In this document: positions 7,089-11,939 of the stretch, piece by piece
How positions within the stretch are numbered: the stretch's first letter is position 1
How the letters are laid out: each line of letters starts with the position of its first letter
Assembly: GCA_003446015.1 (NCBI GenBank)
Contig: DMBU01000052.1
Location: forward strand, 1 to 11,939
Direction: 5' to 3'
DNA from: Bacteroidales bacterium
Lineage (GTDB): Bacteria > Bacteroidota > Bacteroidia > Bacteroidales > UBA12077
DNA length: 11,939 nt
The notes under the pieces: generated by a model
What the model saw: only the letters and a program-made list of their open reading frames with translations
Told to the model about the DNA's origin: nothing
Database searches by the model: none
Position numbers and translations under genes: made by a program

Positions 7089-7119
7089 TTGCCCCAAAAT
7101 TAATTAAAAACTAAATTTG
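7089..7119 (+). promoter_or_regulatory. Predicted Bacteroidota promoter for the DUF4421-DMT operon
   Basis: TTG at 7089-7091, a 20-base spacer, then TAAATTTG at 7112-7119 gives an exact fit to the -33 TTG / -7 TAnnTTTG consensus. The start codon is at 7148, leaving a short A/T-rich leader with no Shine-Dalgarno site, as is usual in this phylum. Confidence 0.7.
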
Positions 7120-7147
7120 AATTTAACGAATTAATTATTTTAAGAAA

Positions 7148-8263
7148 ATGAAACACATTCTCCTTGTTTGCTTCTTCTTTTTAATTCTTCATCCTATATT
7201 TTCTCAAGAATCAGACACATTGCAAAATGAGAAAGAATATTCTGTTAATGATACCTTAAAATTTAAAAATTCAACAAAAAAGTATAAATCTTTCATATTA
7301 TCAATTTTAAATGTCCAATACGATATCAGTAGAATTAGCGATTTAACCAACAGGTTCAACATCTATACAGGATTAATTGGCAAGTTTCATAGCATTGAAC
7401 TCGAAAATCCTGACATCAATAAAAAACTTAAATATGAGCCAAATGGGAATACCAGCATTATGCTTGGTTTTAACTATAAATGGCTTGGACTTGGGTTTAA
7501 TTTTAGTCCGGGGTTCTTAAATAAAGATGACGAGATTTACGGGGAAAGCAGCCGTTTTGATACACAGCTTAATATATATACTAAATCTTTTGGGATTGAT
7601 GCTCACCTCCAATATTACAAAGGATTTTATCTTAAAAACCCTGATAAATTTATTGACTGGCAAAACGATTTTTATCCACAACGAACCGATTTAGAATCTC
7701 TTAGCTTCGGATTATCGGCATATTATTTTTTTAACAATAAGAAATTTTCTTATAAAGCAGCGTTTAATCGCACTCAGGTTCAGAAAAAAAGTGCAGGATC
7801 GTTTATTTTAGGAACTTATGTTAATGCAATTATTGTTAATTCTCCGGGAGGATTTATTCCAACCGAATTACCAGATAGTTTACTTGCTTTTTATAACCTT
7901 GATGCTTATGTTACCAACTCGGTTGGCGTTTCTGGCGGATATACATACACGTTGGTGTTTTTAAAGAATTTCTTTATTAACGCATCTTTGGTTCCCGGAT
8001 TTGGCTATCGAAGTGCAACCTTTCAAACAAATGAGAATGACACTAAAGTTAATGGAAGCATAACAGGATCTCTTAATGCGCGTGTTGCATTAGGATATGA
8101 AGGTAAACATCTGTATGCAGGATTAACATTTGTCTCTTTTGTTGATTCATATAATTACGAGTCTATTTCTATTTCATCTTCAACCGGAAATATTCGCTTT
8201 TTTATTGGCACACGATTAAATGTAGGTCATCTTTTCAAGAAAAAAACACATTCATCTATTTAA
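7148..8263 (+). CDS. DUF4421 family outer-membrane-type protein
   Basis: This 371-residue protein has an N-terminal signal peptide (MKH, a hydrophobic core, cleavage after HPIFSQ near residue 20). The mature part resembles the DUF4421 family of Bacteroidota. Typical stretches are IYTGLIGKF (52-60), LKYEPNGNTSIMLGFNYKWL (93-112) and LGLGF just after, a DDEIYGESSRFDTQLN segment (126-141) and LQYYKGFYL (154-162). After about residue 100 it alternates short amphipathic aromatic-rich strands with polar turns, as expected for an outer-membrane beta-barrel. The family has no known function that I can name. An outer-membrane location is inference from the strand pattern and signal peptide. It is first in a two-gene unit: the DMT transporter starts 8 bases after its stop. 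It lacks a lipoprotein Cys after the signal peptide. Confidence 0.85.
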   Translation: MKHILLVCFFFLILHPIFSQESDTLQNEKEYSVNDTLKFKNSTKKYKSFILSILNVQYDISRISDLTNRFNIYTGLIGKFHSIELENPDINKKLKYEPNGNTSIMLGFNYKWLGLGFNFSPGFLNKDDEIYGESSRFDTQLNIYTKSFGIDAHLQYYKGFYLKNPDKFIDWQNDFYPQRTDLESLSFGLSAYYFFNNKKFSYKAAFNRTQVQKKSAGSFILGTYVNAIIVNSPGGFIPTELPDSLLAFYNLDAYVTNSVGVSGGYTYTLVFLKNFFINASLVPGFGYRSATFQTNENDTKVNGSITGSLNARVALGYEGKHLYAGLTFVSFVDSYNYESISISSSTGNIRFFIGTRLNVGHLFKKKTHSSI

Positions 8264-8271
8264 TTTATGAA

Positions 8272-9159
8272 ATGAAAACATTCTGGCTAATTCTGGTAAC
8301 TATTGTTTGGGGATCGACTTTCTTAATTGTTAAGGATACTGTATCAACTGTAGATGAATATTTGATCGTTTTCATCAGATCGGCTTTGGCTTTTGCGGCA
8401 ATTTTCCTATTTCAGTTATTTACCGATCGAAAAAAACTTTGGAATAAAAGAGCTTTCTTCTATGGATCAATAATGGGAATTCTCATGGCCATTACATATG
8501 GTGCACAAACCATAGGTTTAAAATATACCAGTACGGGGCATAGTGCTTTTATAACCAGCGCGGCGGTAATTCTTGTTCCGTTTATTTTGTTTTTTCTGTT
8601 TAAAAATAAACTTCTAAAAATTGACTTAATTGCTGTTTTTATTGTTTTTGCAGGTTTATTCCTGTTGACTTATGATTTCGAAACAGATATAAATATTGGT
8701 GATTTAATCACAATTATTACGGCTGTATCTTATGCTTTTCATGTTGTTTTAGCTGGGCAGTTTATCAAAAAGTCAGATGCTACAACAATGGTTACGTATC
8801 AGTTTTTGGCAGCTGCAATTGTAGGTTTGTTAATGTTCACTTTAACTAATAACGAAACTGTGACAATAAGCACTAAAGCATGGTATTCATTGTTATACTT
8901 AGGATTAATTGGAACTCTGTTTTGTTATTTTATTACCGTTTGGATCATGAACTATGTTTCGGCTTTAAAAGTTGCCATTATATTTTCGCTTGAACCTGTT
9001 TTTGCCGCCATGTTTGGATATTATTTTATTCATGAAATCCTAAATATAAAAGAACTTGCCGGAGCAGCATTTATTCTTGCAGGAGTTATTATTCATGGTG
9101 TATTAAAAAATAAACCACATTTGATTAAAAGTCAATTATTTTACCAAAGCAAGAAATGA
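8272..9159 (+). CDS. EamA/DMT-family membrane transporter
   Basis: This 295-residue integral membrane protein has about ten hydrophobic segments arranged as two EamA repeats (roughly 1-135 and 143-278). The first begins with the typical VWGSTFLIVK (12-21); family landmarks include YTSTGHSAFITSAAVILVPF (85-104) and, in the second repeat, SLEPVFAAMFGYYF (239-252). The C-terminus is a short basic tail. Drug/metabolite transporters of this type usually export amino acids, metabolites or drugs across the inner membrane. The substrate cannot be read from sequence. It follows the DUF4421 gene with an 8-base gap and is probably translated from the same transcript. No promoter is visible between them. 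The length is typical of the family and the protein appears intact. A cluster of palindromic repeats begins about 20 bases after its stop. Confidence 0.92.
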   Translation: MKTFWLILVTIVWGSTFLIVKDTVSTVDEYLIVFIRSALAFAAIFLFQLFTDRKKLWNKRAFFYGSIMGILMAITYGAQTIGLKYTSTGHSAFITSAAVILVPFILFFLFKNKLLKIDLIAVFIVFAGLFLLTYDFETDINIGDLITIITAVSYAFHVVLAGQFIKKSDATTMVTYQFLAAAIVGLLMFTLTNNETVTISTKAWYSLLYLGLIGTLFCYFITVWIMNYVSALKVAIIFSLEPVFAAMFGYYFIHEILNIKELAGAAFILAGVIIHGVLKNKPHLIKSQLFYQSKK

Positions 9160-9177
9160 AATTCCTTTTTCACTTTC

Positions 9178-9261
9178 AACAGCAAAGATGCCAGTTATCA
9201 TCAAGTAAAACGGACATTCTTGTCCGTTTACAAACTCAACAGGCAAGAATGCCTGTTGTAC
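9178..9261. repeat. REP/REPIN-like cluster of three related palindromes
   Basis: Three palindromes share a GCAA(G/A)(A/G)ATGC core. Unit A, AACAGCAAAGATGCCAGTT (9179-9197, plus), is degenerate. Unit B is a 9-bp perfect stem (9208-9216 with 9221-9229, loop TTCT); read on the minus strand it has the core ACAAGAATGT. Unit C is an 8-bp perfect stem (9237-9244 with 9251-9258, loop AAGAAT), plus orientation. Units B and C are both followed by TAC in their own orientation, so B and C form an inverted pair. The cluster lies just past the DMT transporter stop. Confidence 0.75.
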
Positions 9262-9312
9262 AAAGTTCTTGCAAGAGTTCATATTCATAAAATTTTGAAG
9301 AATAAATAAGAT

Positions 9313-9344
9313 AAAAAAAAAGCACAAACAATTAATGCTTGTGC
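9313..9344 (-). terminator. Rho-independent terminator of the MotA/ExbB-like gene
   Basis: GCACAA (9322-9327) pairs with TTGTGC (9339-9344), a 6-bp stem extendable past one mismatch by a CA/TG pair. On the minus strand the hairpin is followed directly by a run of nine T (A on the plus strand at 9313-9321). It lies 26 bases after the stop of the minus-strand gene ending at 9371. The stem is short, but the T-run is strong. Confidence 0.7.
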
Positions 9345-9370
9345 ATATTTGATTCGCTATTAAGGAATTT

Positions 9371-9745
9371 TTACTCTGCCTTTTTTCTTTGCATTAAAGT
9401 AAGCACAATAATTCCTGCCCTGGCCACTAAGAATACAAAAATTCCGAATACCGGATTAAGCAAAGCTATTTTAAAACCTGATGCTAATGCACCAATAGTT
9501 ATTTCACCATATGCCTCAACACTATCAAATGCATCAATTAACCCAATTGTCCGTCCCCAGAATCCCCAGGCTACAGCAAACCACCCCAGATGAGCAATTA
9601 ATGAAATTGTTTTGCCATAATCCGTTTTCTTAATCAGATCGTAAATAAAAACTCCTATAATAACAAACAATAGAATTAAAATAGGATAAGTAAAGAAAGG
9701 CCCACCTTCATTACATTTGTCAATAATTTGTTTCAAGAGTGTCAT
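9371..9745 (-). CDS. Compact MotA/TolQ/ExbB proton-channel-like membrane protein
   Basis: This 124-residue protein has three predicted membrane segments (about 17-37, 46-64 and 95-117). The stretch from LGWFAVAWGFWGRTIGLIDAF (53-73) through IGALASGFKIALLNPVFGIF (84-103) follows the ExbB/TolQ/MotA core pattern of a glycine-rich helix, an AF turn, then an A-x-G-x-x-x-A-L helix. It is far shorter than ExbB or MotA, which run to over 200 residues: the N-terminal part and cytoplasmic loop are absent. The Thr-Ala step normally found in the last channel helix is replaced by Asn97-Pro98, so proton conduction is uncertain. No ExbD/TolR/MotB partner is adjacent. It is monocistronic, with its own -7 element and terminator. 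Such short homologues are annotated as MotA/TolQ/ExbB family; the function is unknown to me. Confidence 0.75.
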   Translation of the reverse strand: MTLLKQIIDKCNEGGPFFTYPILILLFVIIGVFIYDLIKKTDYGKTISLIAHLGWFAVAWGFWGRTIGLIDAFDSVEAYGEITIGALASGFKIALLNPVFGIFVFLVARAGIIVLTLMQRKKAE

Positions 9746-9774
9746 GATTTTTTCGTTTTTAATGGATACTAAAT

Positions 9775-9782
9775 CAAATGTA
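9775..9782 (-). promoter_or_regulatory. -7 promoter element upstream of the MotA/ExbB-like gene
   Basis: CAAATGTA on the plus strand reads TACATTTG on the minus strand, an exact TAnnTTTG match 29 bases before the ATG at 9743-9745. No clear TTG -33 element lies 19-21 bases upstream, where the sequence is mostly A/T runs. The leader between the element and the start codon is A-rich without a Shine-Dalgarno site. Confidence 0.5.
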
Positions 9783-9959
9783 TGAAGGATTTAATCTGTA
9801 TTTTTTTATTTGCGACGAATGCGAAATTTACTTCGCTTTTCAACGAATATAAAGTTACGAAATGAAATTTAATATTCTTAAACTGTAAAAAAACTTGCTA
9901 AATTCGTAATTGGTCTATAAAAATCGGTTGATTCAAACTTATTATGTAATATTGTTACT

Positions 9960-11030
9960 ATGAAATCAGAACATCAAAATAAACTAAAAACAATTCTTTT
10001 CCATTTATTTTTTTGGATTGCCGTTTGGTTTTTCTTTGTTTACTTTTTTAGCTATAATACGAGCGACACAAGGTATGTTCCCTGGTTTTCAAGTATCTTA
10101 TTACCTTTAACAATGACAGTAACTTATTTCATTGTTTATTTTCTGATTCCTAAATACTTACTTACAAAAAAATATTTCCTTTTCGCTTTATACAGTTTTT
10201 ACACTGTAGTTGCTTCGTCTTATATAATTGTACTTATCATTTATGGATGCCTGATCTTTTTATTGAGTTTTAATATTTCTATCATGCCACCGATGAGCAG
10301 GAACTTTGTATTTATTTTAATTATGGTTTATCTGGTAGTTGGAATTATAAGTTTTGTGAGTTTACTTCAACAAAATTTTAATACGATATCTAAAAATAAA
10401 GAACTTCAAAATAAGATTCTTGAAGCACAATTACAATTTAAAGAACAAGAACTACATTATTTAAAAATGCAGATTCACCCACACTTTTTATTCAATACTT
10501 TAAACACTATTTATGGCTTTGCTTTGAAGCAATCGAAACAAACTCCCGAAATCATTTTAATGTTATCGAATTTGCTGGATTATATATTATATCAAATAAA
10601 TAAACCGAAAGTCAGCTTAAAAGAAGAAATATTGCATATTAGGGAATACATCGAACTTGAGAAAATTAGATTCCAGGATACCTTAAAAGTAATTTTCAAT
10701 TCGGATGAAATAAACAATGAAATACAAATTGCACCCATGCTTCTAATTCCGTTTGTTGAAAATGCATTTAAACACGGAAATTTAATTGATGGATTTTTAA
10801 ATATCGAAATAAATATTTCGATGCTAAAGAACCAACTTAACTTTGAAATTCGAAATACCGTATTGAAGAGTGAAGAAAAAGAAAGTAAAAAAGGTATTGG
10901 GCTTGAAAATATAAAAAAGAGATTAGATTTGAATTACAGCAACAATTATCAATTAACAAACGAAATGAAGGATAATTGGTATTCTGTAAATCTAACCATA
11001 TTTGATTTAAACAAGATTAAAAATGTCTAA
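9960..11030 (+). CDS. LytS-type sensor histidine kinase (His_kinase family)
   Basis: This 356-residue membrane kinase has four predicted transmembrane helices (about 11-31, 43-64, 72-103 and 115-137), a short coiled-coil linker (143-168) and a LytS-type catalytic region. QIHPHFLFNTLN (171-182) is the phosphoacceptor block, with His175 the likely phosphorylated residue; the usual Asn before Pro-His is replaced by His173. PFVENAFKHG (264-273) is the N-box, and KGIGLENIKKRL (311-322) the G-box for ATP binding. There is no large periplasmic sensor domain, so the signal is probably sensed in or near the membrane. The last 8 bases overlap the start of the response-regulator gene (ATGTCTAA), so the two are translationally coupled and form a two-component pair. 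The divergent neighbour is the MotA/ExbB-like gene. The signal is unknown. Confidence 0.93.
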   Translation: MKSEHQNKLKTILFHLFFWIAVWFFFVYFFSYNTSDTRYVPWFSSILLPLTMTVTYFIVYFLIPKYLLTKKYFLFALYSFYTVVASSYIIVLIIYGCLIFLLSFNISIMPPMSRNFVFILIMVYLVVGIISFVSLLQQNFNTISKNKELQNKILEAQLQFKEQELHYLKMQIHPHFLFNTLNTIYGFALKQSKQTPEIILMLSNLLDYILYQINKPKVSLKEEILHIREYIELEKIRFQDTLKVIFNSDEINNEIQIAPMLLIPFVENAFKHGNLIDGFLNIEINISMLKNQLNFEIRNTVLKSEEKESKKGIGLENIKKRLDLNYSNNYQLTNEMKDNWYSVNLTIFDLNKIKNV

Positions 11031-11739
11031 AACCATACAATGTTTAATTGTTGATGACGAACCGGTTGCCCGGGAAATTCTGGAGAACCATTTAAGTAAA
11101 ATACAATCGGTACACGTAGTTAGTAGTTGTAAAAGTGCTATTGAAGCTTTTAACAAGATTAGTTCAGAAAATATTGATTTAATTTTCCTTGATATTAATA
11201 TGCCTGAGATTTCGGGCTTATCGTTTGCTAAATCAATAAATAAAAATATTAAAATTATTTTCACCACGGCTTACAGAGAATATGCGGTTGATGGTTTCGA
11301 TCTGCAAGCTGTTGATTATTTATTGAAACCTATTTCGTTCGATCGTTTACTTCAGGCAATCAATAAATATTTAAATGAAACCACTCCAATACAATCAATT
11401 GTAAAAGATGAATTTGAATTTGAAAAAAGTGATTTCATCTTTGTGCGATCAGATCGGAAAATGATTAAAATTAACTTTTGTGATATAGATTTTATCGAGA
11501 GCTTAAGTGATTATATAAAAATATATTTAAACGAGAAAACCATTATTACCAGAGAAACAATCTCAAATATTGAAGCTAAACTTCCCCAAAAAGATTTCAT
11601 GAGAGTTCATCGATCCTTCATTGTTTCATTGGCAGGAATAGATTCATTTACCAACGAATATATCGAAATTAAAAATCGTGAAATTCCAATTAGCAGAACC
11701 TATAAAGATGGTGTATTAAAAAGATTAGAAAATAACTAA
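11023..11739 (+). CDS. LytTR-type response regulator
   Basis: This 238-residue protein has an N-terminal receiver domain (about 5-120) and a C-terminal LytTR DNA-binding domain (about 137-235). The receiver has the acidic pocket Asp11-Asp12, the phosphoacceptor Asp57 (FLDINMPEISG), Thr81/Thr82 in FTTAY and the conserved Lys102 in LLKP. The LytTR domain shows FIFVRSDRKMIKI (138-150), the IESLSDYIKIYL stretch (158-169) and FMRVHRSFIVSL (192-203). In this family phosphorylation by the cognate LytS-type kinase promotes binding to paired short direct repeats in target promoters. The ATG lies inside the last codons of the kinase gene, ensuring co-expression. All catalytic residues are intact. Targets are not evident: I could not recognise a clear pair of LytTR sites in the flanking gaps, and no obvious effector gene follows within the window. 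Confidence 0.94.
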   Translation: MSKTIQCLIVDDEPVAREILENHLSKIQSVHVVSSCKSAIEAFNKISSENIDLIFLDINMPEISGLSFAKSINKNIKIIFTTAYREYAVDGFDLQAVDYLLKPISFDRLLQAINKYLNETTPIQSIVKDEFEFEKSDFIFVRSDRKMIKINFCDIDFIESLSDYIKIYLNEKTIITRETISNIEAKLPQKDFMRVHRSFIVSLAGIDSFTNEYIEIKNREIPISRTYKDGVLKRLENN

Positions 11740-11744
11740 TCCAG

Positions 11745-11797
11745 ATGGTGTCATAGTCTCAGTGTATACTCTGAATACCTTAGTGCAACTTTGTGCC
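11745..11797. repeat. Degenerate CTTTGTG-type dispersed repeat
   Basis: GTGCAACTTTGTGCC (11783-11797) equals the right arm of the element at 6924-7009 except for three missing bases (GTA). The preceding bases, with phrases such as GTCTCAGTGTATACTCTG and CTTAGTG, have the same period-like GTG/CTCTG character. It lies just after the response-regulator stop and seems a decayed copy of the same intergenic family. Confidence 0.45.
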
Positions 11798-11798
11798 T

Positions 11799-11822
11799 GC
11801 CTGTCGGCCATTCCCGTCAGGC
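11799..11822. repeat. GC-rich hairpin after the two-component operon
   Basis: GCCTG (11799-11803) pairs with CAGGC (11818-11822). After one T/T mismatch, CGG (11805-11807) pairs with CCG (11814-11816), leaving the 6-base loop CCATTC. Its GC content stands out sharply against the AT-rich surroundings. It is followed by TAAAAAAA on the plus strand, not by a T-run, so it is a poor intrinsic terminator in either direction and more likely a palindromic repeat unit. Confidence 0.55.
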
Positions 11823-11874
11823 TAAAAAAATGTATATTTAAATATCAATTATTTAATATTTATAAAAACTACTT

Positions 11875-11939
11875 TTAGTGCGCTAAAGAAGCATCAATAA
11901 ACTTATTTGCATTAATTTTTCCACTTTTTTGGCTTGATC
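11875..11939 (-). CDS. Possible 3' end of a minus-strand gene (partial, unidentified)
   Basis: On the minus strand one frame entering from the right edge reads SSQKSGKINANKFIDASLAH and then a TAA stop at 11875-11877. Its residue composition looks like a normal protein C-terminus, whereas the other two frames either stop early or read poorly. Only about 21 codons are visible, so no family can be assigned. The gene would be convergent with the response regulator. Confidence 0.35.
   Translation of the reverse strand, partial: SSQKSGKINANKFIDASLAH

Noticed and set aside
9237..9258. Perfect hairpin as intrinsic terminator for the DMT operon
   Set aside because: No T-run follows on the plus strand (GTACAAAG), and the same palindrome core is repeated beside it, so a repeat element is the better explanation.
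9136..9327. Minus-strand open frame across the REPIN-like cluster
   Set aside because: It translates the palindromic repeats and ends of adjacent units, has a biased composition, and has no promoter or ribosome binding site.
9178..9344. Short CRISPR-like array
   Set aside because: The repeated units are only about 18-22 bases, alternate in orientation, differ in stem sequence and are not regularly spaced, and no cas gene is nearby.
9339..9593. Plus-strand open frame opposite the MotA/ExbB-like gene
   Set aside because: The minus-strand frame has membrane helices, a promoter and a terminator. The plus frame is its antisense shadow.
9928..9954. TTG-N16-TAATATTG as promoter of the histidine kinase
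   Set aside because: The spacer is too short, the -7 has a mismatch, and it ends 5 bases before the ATG. The alternative TAAATTCG at 9899-9906 is also imperfect, so neither was annotated.
11838..11861. AT-only inverted repeat TAAATAT/ATATTTA as a terminator
   Set aside because: A 7-bp all-A/T stem with a 10-base loop is expected by chance in such AT-rich DNA and would be unstable.

Overview
The window looks like a piece of chromosome from an AT-rich, Gram-negative member of the Bacteroidota, most likely a Bacteroidales/Marinilabiliales-type organism. The signs are: strong A/T bias; mostly A-rich leaders in place of strong Shine-Dalgarno sites; TAnnTTTG-type -7 promoter elements; secreted proteins with cleavage sites ending in SQ; a DUF4421-type protein; and the glycogen debranching enzyme / GT4 / GH57 gene order known from Bacteroides. 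The genus is inference.

Layout. (1) Positions 1-3913, minus strand: an alpha-glucan operon. In order of transcription it holds a GH133-type glycogen debranching enzyme, a 72-residue lysine-rich DUF2934-like protein, a GT4 glycosyltransferase with a glycogen-synthase-like N-terminus, and the start of a GH57 amylase cut by the window edge. (2) 4180-4617, plus: an MsrB methionine sulfoxide reductase with a signal peptide. (3) 4692-5354, minus: a stand-alone B3/B4 (PheT editing-domain-like) protein. (4) 5449-6905, plus: a flavin reductase of the ferredoxin-NADP reductase fold and PgeF (YfiH/laccase-domain peptidoglycan editing factor), probably one operon behind a recognisable promoter. (5) 7148-9159, plus: a DUF4421 outer-membrane-type protein and an EamA/DMT transporter, also behind a clear promoter. 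(6) 9371-9745, minus: a compact MotA/TolQ/ExbB-like membrane protein with its own promoter and terminator. (7) 9960-11739, plus: a LytS-type histidine kinase and LytTR response regulator with overlapping ends. (8) The right edge probably holds the last codons of a minus-strand gene.

The intergenic DNA is richer in structure than the genes are unusual. At 9178-9261 three related short palindromes alternate in orientation, like a REP/REPIN element. A family of CACAAAG/CTTTGTG imperfect repeats appears at 6924-7009 and again near 11745-11797. A heptamer repeat (CAAAGAA, four copies) follows msrB, and a GC-rich hairpin follows the two-component pair. I see no phage, integrase, CRISPR, toxin-antitoxin or defence genes, no RNA genes, and no convincing undescribed multi-gene system. 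The better leads are the small basic protein inside the glucan operon, the orphan B3/B4 and ExbB-like proteins, and the repeat elements.
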